Made by a program: the position numbers and the translations under genes. A DNA stretch of 33,804 bases from Propionibacteriaceae bacterium (GTDB taxonomy: Bacteria; Actinomycetota; Actinomycetes; Propionibacteriales; Propionibacteriaceae). The first letter of the stretch is position 1; every line of letters starts with the position of its first letter. The DNA is taken from contig JAFKJK010000032.1 in NCBI GenBank assembly GCA_017306015.1, positions 1-33,804 of the forward strand, in the 5' to 3' direction. The notes beneath the pieces were generated by a model, which worked only from the letters and a program-made list of their open reading frames with translations, made no database searches and was not told the DNA's origin. Shown in pieces: positions 1 to 7,931 of the stretch.

Positions 1-2642
1 GCATGGATCGTGGTGGCATAGCCGAGTTCAACACTCTCGGCGACATAGGCGGCGGGCAGGGTGAGCTGGTGGTGGTTGCGCAGGTGCTGGACGTCGATCG
101 ATCCGTCACGGTGGACGGCTGTGACCCGCCAGCGGTCACCGTTGCGAACCCACGCGGTCTCCCCGCTGTTCAGGCTCCGGTTGTTCCGGCGAGTGATCAC
201 CACATCCGCGACAGAGGCTTGGTTGCCGTCGGCAAGGTCGGCCTGCCAGCCCGGCCGCACACCGTTGAGGCGGGCTTGTCGGGCGGCGGCGTTGAGTTGG
301 GCGACTTGCTCCCTGGTGGGTGCCAGCATGAGCGCGTCCAGACCGGCGGCGGTGTCGGCCAGCCATGCGTCCAGCAGCTGGCTGGTGGCGGTGTCGCGGT
401 CGACAACGTGGACGCGCTGGTGGTCGAGATAGAAGCCGAGCGCGCCAGCATCGCCGGCGCGCAGGGCGAGGGAGGCCTCGGCTTCGCCGGGGTGGGCGAA
501 CCGGACGACTTCGTCGAGGTGGAGGGCGCCGTGGGTGGTCGCAATGTCGCGCAGGACACCGCCGGCGCCGATCGCACCGAGTTGTTGGTCGTCGCCGACG
601 AGCCGGATGCTGGCGCCTTGGTCGAGGCACCAGGTGACGACGTGGTCGAGGGTGAGGGTGTCGGCCATGCCGGCCTCGTCGATGATCACCAGCGTGCTCG
701 GACCGACCTGCTCGGCGAGCGGTTCGTGGTGGCCGATCGCCCACACCAGCTTGGCCAGGTTGTCGGCCACCGCACCGGCGCCGAGCTGGCCGCGCAACTG
801 CTCCGCCGCCGCAGCCGACGGGGCGAGGCCGACGATGGTGCCGCCGCTGTTGGTCCACGCGGTCGCGAGGGCGCGCATGGCGGTGGTCTTCCCGGTCCCG
901 GCCGGGGCGATCGCCAGCTGGAGCCGGCGTCCTGAGGTGGCCATGGCGCGGACGAGGATCTGCTGGGCGGGGTTGAGGGGTTCACGGTTCGCCATCGACT
1001 GCAGCAGCGCCAGCGACACCGAGTTGTGGTCGGCCACCCGTCCGCCACCCCGGCCGGCGGTGTCGACGAGGCGGCGTTCGGCCCACAGGATGCGTTGGGA
1101 GGTGTAGCGGGTCGCTTCGGGCCGCTCGTACACCGAGGCGCCGTCGGGCCGGCGCAGCGCGTCGGGCTCGACGGGCATGGTGCGGGTGGTGCGGATGGGC
1201 ACCGAATGCGCCGGACCCAACGCCTTGGCGGCGACCGCGTCGACCGCGTGGCCGATTTGGTCGAGGGGGAGCGCGGCGGCCCGGGCCTGTCGGAGGGCTT
1301 CGGAGCGGACGTTGAACGGTGTCCACCACGACCGCTTGCCCTCCACGGCCGTGATCACGGCGGCGGCCGTCCGGCCGATCCACGCGTCATCGACGACGAC
1401 GACCGGGGGTGCGGTATCGCGGCTGAACACCTGGTGGAGGATGCGCTCGATGCCGCCGCGTCCGAGGAGCCGGGTGGCTTGGGCGGCCCAGGTGCGGCGT
1501 TGGTCGATCTCGGCGCGGGGCGGGTGCTTGGATTCCCGGGTCGCGAGGGTCGCCTGCTGTTCGAGATCGAGCTTCTCCGCCGCGGTGGGCGGGCGTTCGT
1601 GGTGGTCCTCGAACTCGGCGACGAGCTGGCCGGTGAGCTTGGTGATCGTCTCCCGGCGTGTCGACCAGCGCCGGTTCAGCGCGGGGTCGACGCCCGCGAT
1701 CTCATAGACGGGTCGTTTGTCCTCGCGGCCGACCGCGACCATAGTGAGGCCGAGGGCGCGGAGTCGGGCGGTGAGGCTGGTCAGGTACACCTCCGACAAG
1801 GTGACCTTCGCGTCATAGACGAGTTCGCCGTTGATCGCCATCCAAGCGCACTGGAGGGTTTGGACCTTGTTCGAGATCGCCACATGCGTGTGCAGGTCCG
1901 GGTCGCCGGCACGGCTGTCGCGGTGGGTGAACCGGCCGGCGACCATGCCCCGCACCGGCACGTGCCGGGCACCTTGGTGGCCCTGCCGGGTGAAGAGCAC
2001 CCGAGCCTCGCACTCGGCCAGGGTGTCGGTGACGGCCGCGTCGTGGACCTGCCGGATCGCAGCGGCGAGGGGTGGGGGAGCGATCGCCCACAGGCTGGAC
2101 ACCGACTTCGGTGGGGACAACGTGACGTCCCAGCCGGCCAGCGCGATCCGCGGCCGGCGGGTGTTCTTCGCGATGAAACCGTGCAGTTCCCGCGGCCCGG
2201 CCGGCGGCCGGCCGTAACGGGCGGCGAACCACTCCCTGGCCAGACCGGTCCGCAGCTCCTCCCGGACCGCCTTGGGCAGCGCGCTTCCCGCATTGAGGTT
2301 ATGGGTGTCGCGCCAGGCTTCGAGGCGGTGCGCGAGTTCGGTCTCGAACGGGGTCGGGGTGTTGGCGAACACCGAGAAGGCCCGGCCCAGCTTCGCGCCG
2401 GTGGTCGGATCGAGGCCCGCGCCGAAGAGCAGCTTCATCTGCTCGGCGGACACCACAGAGCCCTCCTCGAGGCGCAGCCCAGCCAGCCCGCGGCCGTACC
2501 AGGTGCCCGGGGACTCGCCCTTGGCGGTGTAGTAGTCGGCCAGGCTTCCCCGGCCCAGGCCGGTCGCGTCCTGCACCGCGACCTGCCGCACCAAGTACTC
2601 ATAACCCGACCCGGCCCCCAGCTTCACCAGACCGATCGCCAC
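1..2642 (-). CDS. MobF/TraA-type conjugative relaxase-helicase (C-terminal part outside window)
   Basis: This would nick the transfer origin of a conjugative element and unwind the strand during transfer. About 880 residues are visible, and the frame runs off the left window edge. The N-terminus carries a tyrosine-rich GSGYEYL segment (Y14, Y16), candidate nicking tyrosines of TrwC-type relaxases. A SPPKSVSSLW motif follows, then the metal-binding FTHRDSR and DPDLHTHV motifs (H251, H253). A RecD/TraI-type helicase domain begins near residue 560 with Walker A APAGTGKTT (K585) and a DEAGMAD Walker B motif. The sequence is cut at a GYATTIH motif typical of the last helicase motifs. The GTG start is chosen because AAGGAGGT lies 8 bases upstream (2651-2658). 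The family is clear; whether the complete protein is intact cannot be seen. Confidence 0.93.
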   Translation of the reverse strand, partial: MAIGLVKLGAGSGYEYLVRQVAVQDATGLGRGSLADYYTAKGESPGTWYGRGLAGLRLEEGSVVSAEQMKLLFGAGLDPTTGAKLGRAFSVFANTPTPFETELAHRLEAWRDTHNLNAGSALPKAVREELRTGLAREWFAARYGRPPAGPRELHGFIAKNTRRPRIALAGWDVTLSPPKSVSSLWAIAPPPLAAAIRQVHDAAVTDTLAECEARVLFTRQGHQGARHVPVRGMVAGRFTHRDSRAGDPDLHTHVAISNKVQTLQCAWMAINGELVYDAKVTLSEVYLTSLTARLRALGLTMVAVGREDKRPVYEIAGVDPALNRRWSTRRETITKLTGQLVAEFEDHHERPPTAAEKLDLEQQATLATRESKHPPRAEIDQRRTWAAQATRLLGRGGIERILHQVFSRDTAPPVVVVDDAWIGRTAAAVITAVEGKRSWWTPFNVRSEALRQARAAALPLDQIGHAVDAVAAKALGPAHSVPIRTTRTMPVEPDALRRPDGASVYERPEATRYTSQRILWAERRLVDTAGRGGGRVADHNSVSLALLQSMANREPLNPAQQILVRAMATSGRRLQLAIAPAGTGKTTAMRALATAWTNSGGTIVGLAPSAAAAEQLRGQLGAGAVADNLAKLVWAIGHHEPLAEQVGPSTLVIIDEAGMADTLTLDHVVTWCLDQGASIRLVGDDQQLGAIGAGGVLRDIATTHGALHLDEVVRFAHPGEAEASLALRAGDAGALGFYLDHQRVHVVDRDTATSQLLDAWLADTAAGLDALMLAPTREQVAQLNAAARQARLNGVRPGWQADLADGNQASVADVVITRRNNRSLNSGETAWVRNGDRWRVTAVHRDGSIDVQHLRNHHQLTLPAAYVAESVELGYATTIH

Positions 2643-2660
2643 CAGGGCTCACCTCCTTCC

Positions 2661-3182
2661 ATGACCACTAAGCCGACGAGCACCCCCCGATTCGGACACC
2701 GAAGGCCGACGACTTATCGACCAGATCGCAACCTCCTTCATCCCCTTAAGCTCGGCAACGGGCCCGATCCGGACAGCCAGCAAGCGAGGAATCCTCCTAC
2801 CTCCCTAGGCCCACGAAGTCGGCGATCGGGACATCGGACGGATCGGTTTTTTGCGGACATCGCCTCCAGGCATGTCACCAGCCGGGCACCAGGTGATGTC
2901 ACCAGTCCGGCCGGCGGTGGCGTTCACGCTTGTCAGGCACATGTCCGCAACGTTCACCACGATCCGTGTAGCGGAGACCGCCGCGCTCCGCGGGACCGCC
3001 GACGACCTGGACGACCTGCGTGGCGATCGCGGAATCGACGCCGACGACTTGTGGCCGAGTACAGCGCGACGCGGCGCGAAGCTCAGAAGCAGCCGCGACT
3101 GTGCGGGCTAGGCCGAGCCCCGACCGCCGCTCGCCCCGTGTCACACTTGGAGCACGACGTCGACGACGAGGAGGTGATCACG
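2661..3182. other. Non-coding stretch between relaxase and TA genes; oriT-like repeats
   Basis: No convincing gene lies in these ~520 bases. The short frames here lack a ribosome binding site and resemble nothing I recognise. The stretch lies directly upstream of the relaxase gene, a common place for a transfer origin. It holds a perfect 10-base inverted repeat (TTGCGGACAT at 2851-2860, ATGTCCGCAA at 2941-2950). Between the arms is a direct repeat ATGTCACCAG (2872-2881 and 2896-2905), the second copy of which forms part of a small dyad GGTGA-TG-TCACC (2892-2903). Assignment as oriT is inference from position and repeat structure. Confidence 0.4.
2851..2950. repeat. Inverted and direct repeats, candidate oriT
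   Basis: Perfect 10-base arms TTGCGGACAT and ATGTCCGCAA flank an 80-base core. The core contains two direct copies of ATGTCACCAG 24 bases apart and a GGTGA/TCACC dyad. Relaxases of this class recognise inverted repeats next to the nic site. The nick position cannot be read from sequence alone. Confidence 0.4.
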
Positions 3183-3374
3183 GTGTCCACGAATCCACAG
3201 CCGATCCCTGCTTTCAATGGCAGCGACCGGGTCGACTTGGACGAGCTGTTCCGTGAAGCAAGGCCGGTCGGCGATGGCAGCGATCTCGCAGCGCCGGGCG
3301 TGTTCGAAACACCGGAGGAACTCGACGAGTTCCTTGCCTGGCTACGCGCGGACCGTGCCGCCGGCCTCGCCTGA
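3183..3374 (+). CDS. Antitoxin-like small protein upstream of VapC toxin
   Basis: This 63-residue acidic protein lies 6 bases upstream of a PIN-domain toxin gene, which is the usual gene order of a VapBC module. The GTG start is supported by GAGGAGG at 3168-3174. An in-frame GTG lies further upstream (3174), but it sits inside this Shine-Dalgarno sequence. No clear ribbon-helix-helix or AbrB fold is visible. The C-terminal half (FETPEELDEFLAWLRADR) is a predicted acidic amphipathic helix of the kind that wraps a PIN toxin. Assignment as antitoxin rests mainly on context. Such modules often stabilise mobile elements. Confidence 0.65.
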   Translation: MSTNPQPIPAFNGSDRVDLDELFREARPVGDGSDLAAPGVFETPEELDEFLAWLRADRAAGLA

Positions 3375-3380
3375 GACCTG

Positions 3381-3779
3381 ATGCGGATCGTTCTCGACAC
3401 CGACGTGTCGTCGCTGCTACTCAAGCGCACCCTGCCGCCGGAACTCTTGGCGCAGCTGGCCCCGCACGAAGTGGCCATCACCTTCGTCACGGTCGGTGAG
3501 TTGCGTAAGTGGGCCGTCGTGCGCCAGCTCGGGGCGCGGCGTCGAGCAGAACTGGACGCGTGGGTGGACGCACGGCCGAAGATCCCGGCCGGCGCCGACG
3601 TCGCTCGTACTTGGGGTGAGATCGTCGGCTACGCCGAACGCCGCGGCCGTCCACGCCCGGTGAACGACTCCTGGATCGCCGCCTGCTGCCTGACCTACGA
3701 CCTGCCCCTCGCCACCCTCAACACCGCCGACTTCCACGACTACGCCACCTACGAAGGTCTCCGGCTCCTCGCCCCTTGA
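3381..3779 (+). CDS. VapC-family PIN-domain toxin (ribonuclease)
   Basis: This 132-residue protein has the length and layout of VapC toxins, which cleave tRNA, rRNA or mRNA when not bound by antitoxin. The N-terminus MRIVLDTDVSSLLL gives the first PIN acidic residue (D6). E40 lies in VTVGELRKW, D96 in VNDSWIAACC, and D117 in LNTADFHDY near the end, so the four expected acidic active-site positions are present. The start ATG is 6 bases after the antitoxin stop, so the two are probably co-transcribed and translationally linked. It converges on the sugar kinase gene. The target RNA cannot be inferred from sequence. Confidence 0.9.
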   Translation: MRIVLDTDVSSLLLKRTLPPELLAQLAPHEVAITFVTVGELRKWAVVRQLGARRRAELDAWVDARPKIPAGADVARTWGEIVGYAERRGRPRPVNDSWIAACCLTYDLPLATLNTADFHDYATYEGLRLLAP

Positions 3780-3832
3780 CGATGAACCCTGACCACCTTC
3801 ATGCCCCAGGCACGCGCAGATCCAACGCAGGA

Positions 3833-3849
3833 ACCGGCATACACCCGGT
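3833..3849. terminator. Weak hairpin between convergent vapC-like and kinase genes
   Basis: A 5-bp stem ACCGG/CCGGT with a 7-base loop lies in the 93-base gap between the convergent toxin and kinase genes. There is no T-tract, so it is at best a weak terminator. Confidence 0.2.
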
Positions 3850-3872
3850 GCAAATCGGTAGCCGCTCCGTGG

Positions 3873-4802
3873 TCAGGCCGCGCTGGGCGGGAGCTCAGAC
3901 CGTCTGGGTGGGTTGGCGCCGCTTCTGGACACGGTGAGTGCTGCGCATGCGAGGGAACGGGCCACCGCTTCCTGGACGACGGACCAAGTCGTTGAACGGA
4001 GCCTTTCCCTGGCGAATGTTCCGCCTAGAAGTCCGGCGTCGAGGAGTCCGGAGAGGAGGCCTGCCATGGCGGAGTCGCCGGCTCCCACGGTATCGGCGAC
4101 GGCGACTTTGGGCGGCTGGAACCACCGGTGGTCCCCGAGGGTCGAGACGGCCATGGCTTCGCCGCCGCGGGTGATCGCGCAGATCGAAGCGCCGAGTTCG
4201 GTCCATCGGTCGAGAACCTGGGGGAGTGGGGTTTCGCCGTAGAGCCACTCGACATCGTCCTCGGATGCCTTCACGACATCGGAGCAGGAGACGAAGCGTT
4301 CGACCATCGGTAGGACCTGATCGGGCCTGCCCATGAGGGCGGGGCGGATGTTGGGGTCGTAGGAGATGGTGGAGTGCTCGCGGGCGCGTAGCACGGCCGC
4401 GAGGACTGCTGCGCTTCCGGGTCGCACGGCGGCGGCGATTGATCCTGTGTGGAGGTGTTCGTCACGGTGAAGGTTGAGTGTCTCTGCTTCGAAATGCCAC
4501 GCCAGGTCGAACTCGTAGTGGGCGACACCGGCGGCGTCGAGCGCCGCGGTGGCGGCTGAAGTGCGCGGTGCTTGCTGGCTTGGCGGGGTGAGCCGGATGC
4601 CTTCCCTCGACATGAGGTTGGCGATTCTCCTGCCGCGCGGATCCGTGCCGAAGTATGTCGCCAACCTGGTTGGGTGGCCGAGTCTGGCGAGGCCGATCGC
4701 GACGTTGGCCGGGCTGCCACCGACATGCTCGACCGCGTCGCCGTCGCGGGATCTCAGGATGTCGATGAGTACTTCACCGACAACGGTGATAGGGGCTGTC
4801 AT
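3873..4802 (-). CDS. PfkB-family sugar kinase, probably fructokinase
   Basis: This 309-residue ribokinase-superfamily enzyme transfers phosphate from ATP to a sugar in the cytoplasm. The N-terminal TVVGEVLIDI strand and the GGSPANVAIGLARLG segment (residues 28-42) are the first PfkB signature and sugar-binding region. DTVGAGDSAMAGLL (237-250) is the second signature, with the catalytic base D243 and the anion-hole glycines. Overall length and the GGSPANVA motif match bacterial fructokinases better than ribokinases, but substrate calls in this family are unreliable. It is the last gene of the operon, about 65 bases after the GH172 gene. It would phosphorylate the ketose released by that enzyme. 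ATG start at 4802. Confidence 0.85.
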   Translation of the reverse strand: MTAPITVVGEVLIDILRSRDGDAVEHVGGSPANVAIGLARLGHPTRLATYFGTDPRGRRIANLMSREGIRLTPPSQQAPRTSAATAALDAAGVAHYEFDLAWHFEAETLNLHRDEHLHTGSIAAAVRPGSAAVLAAVLRAREHSTISYDPNIRPALMGRPDQVLPMVERFVSCSDVVKASEDDVEWLYGETPLPQVLDRWTELGASICAITRGGEAMAVSTLGDHRWFQPPKVAVADTVGAGDSAMAGLLSGLLDAGLLGGTFARERLRSTTWSVVQEAVARSLACAALTVSRSGANPPRRSELPPSAA

Positions 4803-4867
4803 GTGCTTGGCTCTCTTGGCGGTCGCGGCTGCACCGGCGGGATGTGCCGGCGCAGCCTGTTCGTCCT

Positions 4868-5965
4868 TCAGCGCGGGCGACGGTCCGCAACAGGGGGCAG
4901 CTGGGGGAACGCCGCGTGCGGCATGGTCTGGTACCAGTAGGCGGTCGTGGCGATGTCGTCTTGGCGCTCGAACAGCCCGAAGTCCCACGCACCGATTTGC
5001 TGGAGGGTGACCTTGAGGCTGCTTCGGAAGTAGATGGGGTCGGGAAGGTGCCAACGGTAGAGGCCGTGCATGGGCGCAGCAGGGGTGGCGAACGGTGAGG
5101 CCTTGGTGTGGTCGTGGGCCGAAGTGTAGGGGTAGCCGCAGTAGGGGGCGCTGAAGGTCAGAACTTCGGGCTGGGGGTCGCTGCGGAGCTCGTCCTGGAA
5201 CGCCCAAGCGCCGCCGGCGTAGTCTTCCAGGCCGGTGCTGCACAGGCTGGGCAGGGTGGTGTCGGAGTCGACGAAGAACTTGACTTCTCCTTCCCCCCAC
5301 CAGTAGCGCTCGAGGGAGGCGAGGGCGATGTAGGTGCCCACGTAGGTGCCGGTCCCCTCGACTCCGTCGAGGATCGTGTGGTCGCAGCCGCGCGGCGTCG
5401 TGGCGTTGGAGCGCCGCCACTGGGCGTGGAAGTAGCTCGAGTCTCGCGGCAGCTCGTCTCCGGTGGTGTAGTCGACCTGGTAGAAGACGTGTTCGAGGTC
5501 TCCGGGGTGTTGGGACTCGAGGGTGATCCGTGCGGACCGGTGGAAGGGCATCGGGAAGTAGCAGTTCATCCCGCCGGTTGGCGCGACCACGATCGGCACG
5601 GACGTCACCAGCGCGCGTGTGGCGAACCCGTTGCAGAAGAAGTCTCCCAGCGGGACCTCGATGGACGGATGCGGGTTGTCGTCCCAGTAGGCGCGCAAGA
5701 TCAGGTCGCGGAGAACGAAGGGGCCGGCCTCGGTGCGGTCGGCGACCGTGAGCCAGATGTGGCGGATGATCCCGGGGCCGTCGATCTCGGCGAGGGTGAG
5801 TGTCTGGCCGGCTGGTAGGGGCCGGAAGGCGCAACCTTTGCGGCCGGCTCCCAGGGCAGAGGAGGCGTGGGCTGCCTTGCCCGGGGCGCCGGTGGGATTC
5901 TCGGCGTTGATCGAGTGGCTGCGCACGCCGGGGGTCGGAGTGGGGATGGTCCACTGGGGAATCAT
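4868..5965 (-). CDS. GH172 (DUF2961) family glycosidase
   Basis: This 365-residue protein belongs to the DUF2961 family, now glycoside hydrolase family 172. Characterised members include an inulobiose/difructose dianhydride I-acting enzyme from Bifidobacterium dentium and D-arabinofuranosidases that attack mycobacterial arabinan. Conserved blocks visible are DGPGIIRHIWLT (62-73), a YWDDNPHPSIEVPLGDFF block (93-110), WWGEGEVKFFVD (222-233) and STGLEDYAGGAW (243-254). E225 and E247, 22 residues apart, are the likely catalytic acids by analogy. No signal peptide is present, so it should act inside the cell on imported substrate. It is followed by a fructokinase-like gene and preceded by an ABC importer, which favours a small fructofuranose-type substrate over cell-wall arabinan. 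Confidence 0.85.
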   Translation of the reverse strand: MIPQWTIPTPTPGVRSHSINAENPTGAPGKAAHASSALGAGRKGCAFRPLPAGQTLTLAEIDGPGIIRHIWLTVADRTEAGPFVLRDLILRAYWDDNPHPSIEVPLGDFFCNGFATRALVTSVPIVVAPTGGMNCYFPMPFHRSARITLESQHPGDLEHVFYQVDYTTGDELPRDSSYFHAQWRRSNATTPRGCDHTILDGVEGTGTYVGTYIALASLERYWWGEGEVKFFVDSDTTLPSLCSTGLEDYAGGAWAFQDELRSDPQPEVLTFSAPYCGYPYTSAHDHTKASPFATPAAPMHGLYRWHLPDPIYFRSSLKVTLQQIGAWDFGLFERQDDIATTAYWYQTMPHAAFPQLPPVADRRPR

Positions 5966-6013
5966 TGAGTGTCCTTCTTTGTGTTTGCTTGAGACGAGAG
6001 GTCGGGTTCGGCG

Positions 6014-6895
6014 CTATTTGATAGCGCCGGCGGTGACGCCGTGGCTAAGGGTGCGCTGGAAGCTGAGGAAGAAGACCATGGTGGGCAGCAGGGAGAGCAG
6101 TGAGCCGGCGTTGAGCACGGTGATGTCGATGTTGTGCTGGCCACGCAGGGTGGAAAGGGCGATCGGCACGGTCTGTGAGGACTGGTCGGCGAGCAGGACG
6201 ACGGGGATGTAGAACTCGTTCCAGGTCCAGATGAAGAAGAACACCAGCAGCACCGAAAGGGCCGGTCGCAGGACGGGGAGGAGTATCCGCCAGAGGATCT
6301 GCCAGCGGTTGGCTCCGTCGATGGCTGCGGCCTCCAGGAGTTCCTTGGGCACGGTGCTCATAACGCTGGCCAGGAGGTAGGTGCCGAACGCGGCTTGGAG
6401 GACGGTGAAGACGATGATGACCGACCAGACAGTGTTGAAGGTCCCGGTGGCTTGCGCTCCGTAGAACAGCGGGTAGATCAGTGCCTCGTGCGGGAGCATG
6501 GTGGCGAGCAGCAGCACCGCGAGGATGGGTCCGCCGCCCTTGACCTTGCCGATTCCGATGGCGTAGGCGCTGATCATGGCCAGCGCGGTCCCGACGAAGG
6601 CGACCACGGTGGAGATGAGGATCGAGTTCCACAAGGCGCGGGGGTAGTTGACGATGTCGAGGTAGTGGCTGAACGCTTGGCCGGTGAACTCGGTGGGCCA
6701 GGACAGGGGGCCGTTGCTGGAGTAGTCGGCTCCGGTCTTGAACGCATTGAGCACCATCAGCAGGAACGGTGCCAGCATGATGATCGCGACTATGGCGGCG
6801 ATGATGAGCACCACCCAGCGGGTGGGTCGCTGCTTGCGGTGTCGGAGCTTGGTGGGCAGGGCCGCGGTGGGTCGGGTGGCTTGGATGGTGGTCAT
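6014..6895 (-). CDS. Carbohydrate ABC transporter permease (MalG-like)
   Basis: This 293-residue inner-membrane protein forms half of the transport channel of a CUT1-type sugar importer. It has about six hydrophobic segments, the first at residues 28-48 (VVLIIAAIVAIIMLAPFLLM). The EAA loop that docks the ATPase is clear (ELLEAAAIDGANRWQILWRI). The start is the ATG at 6895, directly before MTTIQ; the frame stays open upstream, but that extension overlaps the preceding permease and is not membrane-protein-like. It lies 14 bases after the partner permease and 48 bases before the GH172 gene. No ATPase gene is in the operon, so a shared MsiK-type ATPase is likely. Confidence 0.92.
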   Translation of the reverse strand: MTTIQATRPTAALPTKLRHRKQRPTRWVVLIIAAIVAIIMLAPFLLMVLNAFKTGADYSSNGPLSWPTEFTGQAFSHYLDIVNYPRALWNSILISTVVAFVGTALAMISAYAIGIGKVKGGGPILAVLLLATMLPHEALIYPLFYGAQATGTFNTVWSVIIVFTVLQAAFGTYLLASVMSTVPKELLEAAAIDGANRWQILWRILLPVLRPALSVLLVFFFIWTWNEFYIPVVLLADQSSQTVPIALSTLRGQHNIDITVLNAGSLLSLLPTMVFFLSFQRTLSHGVTAGAIK

Positions 6896-6909
6896 GTGTC
6901 GAGGTCCTG

Positions 6910-7854
6910 TCAGACGTTGTCGGTGCGGCGCTGCCACGACAGCAGGGCTGCGGCGACGGCGAAGATCACGATTGACATCACGGTTGCGATGGTGGAGCCG
7001 TAGCCGACCTGGGACAGCTCGAAGAAGTTGCGGTAGGCGTAGTAGGAGGGCACGATCGTGGATCCTTCGGGCCCCCCGCCGGTGAGGATGAGGATGGGTG
7101 CGAAGACCTTGAGGGCGGTCACCGTGGCGGTGAGCACGACGATGAACATCTCGGGGCGGATTGTCGGGATGGTGATGGCACTGAACTGACGCCACCAGCC
7201 GGCGCCGTCGAGCGCGGCGGCTTCGTAGAGTTCGGGGTCGACTCGGGAGAGGGCTGCCATGAAGACGACGACGGGGTAGCCGATCTGGAGCCAGACGAGC
7301 ATGGCCATCACCGAGTAGATCGCTAGGTCGGGGCTGCCGAGCCAGTCGGGGCCTTCAGTGATCCCGATCGAGCGCAGGAAGGTGTTTATGGATCCGTTCG
7401 AGGGGTCGAGGATCCAGCTCCAGATGAAGCCGGCCACGGCGATCGGCAGGATCTGAGGCAGGTAGTAGGTGGCGCGCAGGAAGGTCGCTGCTCGGGTCCC
7501 GAACTTGCGCCCGATGTAGTCGAAGAGCATTGCGGCCAGCAGGATGCCGATGGCGGTCGGGATCACCACGATGGCCACGATCATGAACAGCGAGTTCTTG
7601 AACGCCAGCCAGAACTGCTCGTCCTGGAGGAGGTCGAGGTAGTTGCCCAGCCCGTACCAGCGGAGAGGAGCCAGGCCACCCTTCCACTTGAACAGGCTGA
7701 AGCCGATGTTGGCCAGGAACGGCAGGAGTACCACTGCGGCGAAGCCGACAGCGATGGGGACGAGGTACCACCAGTAGGACACTTGGTGACGGGTGGGCCG
7801 TGTCTTGGTCCTGATCGAGGGCGGGGTGCTCCGCTGAGCCGTCAGTTGGGTCAT
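6910..7854 (-). CDS. Carbohydrate ABC transporter permease (MalF-like)
   Basis: This 314-residue protein is the second channel subunit of the same sugar importer. The N-terminal tail is short, with the first membrane span around residues 28-50 (YWWYLVPIAVGFAAVVLLPF). The cytoplasmic EAA loop is visible (ELYEAAALDGAGWWRQFSAI). Gene order binding protein, MalF-type, MalG-type is standard for CUT1 importers. A strong hairpin lies in the 77-base gap upstream of it. Substrate specificity is set by the binding protein, not this subunit. Confidence 0.92.
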   Translation of the reverse strand: MTQLTAQRSTPPSIRTKTRPTRHQVSYWWYLVPIAVGFAAVVLLPFLANIGFSLFKWKGGLAPLRWYGLGNYLDLLQDEQFWLAFKNSLFMIVAIVVIPTAIGILLAAMLFDYIGRKFGTRAATFLRATYYLPQILPIAVAGFIWSWILDPSNGSINTFLRSIGITEGPDWLGSPDLAIYSVMAMLVWLQIGYPVVVFMAALSRVDPELYEAAALDGAGWWRQFSAITIPTIRPEMFIVVLTATVTALKVFAPILILTGGGPEGSTIVPSYYAYRNFFELSQVGYGSTIATVMSIVIFAVAAALLSWQRRTDNV

Positions 7855-7885
7855 GTTTCGCCTCGTGGTGTGTGGTAGCGGGCTT

Positions 7886-7919
7886 GCTCGGGGTGCCGGC
7901 GATGGCCGGCACCCCGAGC
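7886..7919. promoter_or_regulatory. Perfect 15-bp-stem hairpin between binding-protein and permease genes
   Basis: GCTCGGGGTGCCGGC (7886-7900) is followed by a 4-base loop and its exact complement (7905-7919). It lies 13 bases beyond the binding-protein stop in the direction of transcription and about 30 bases before the permease start. There is no T-tract, so it is unlikely to terminate fully. Such intercistronic hairpins typically protect the upstream message and keep the binding protein more abundant than the permeases. Confidence 0.75.
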
Positions 7920-7931
7920 CGGCGGGGTGGT

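Noticed and set aside
1026..3374. Long plus-strand open frame opposite the relaxase and into the antitoxin
   Set aside because: Most of it is antisense to the relaxase; only its last 63 codons, which have their own ribosome binding site, are a credible gene.
3873..5954. Apparent 693-residue minus-strand protein
   Set aside because: Only the last 309 codons (the kinase) are protein-like. The upstream part is the wrong frame of the GH172 gene, so this is not a fusion.
6014..7195. 393-residue version of the MalG-like permease
   Set aside because: The first 100 codons are Arg/His-rich and lie in the wrong frame of the other permease gene; the true start is at 6895.
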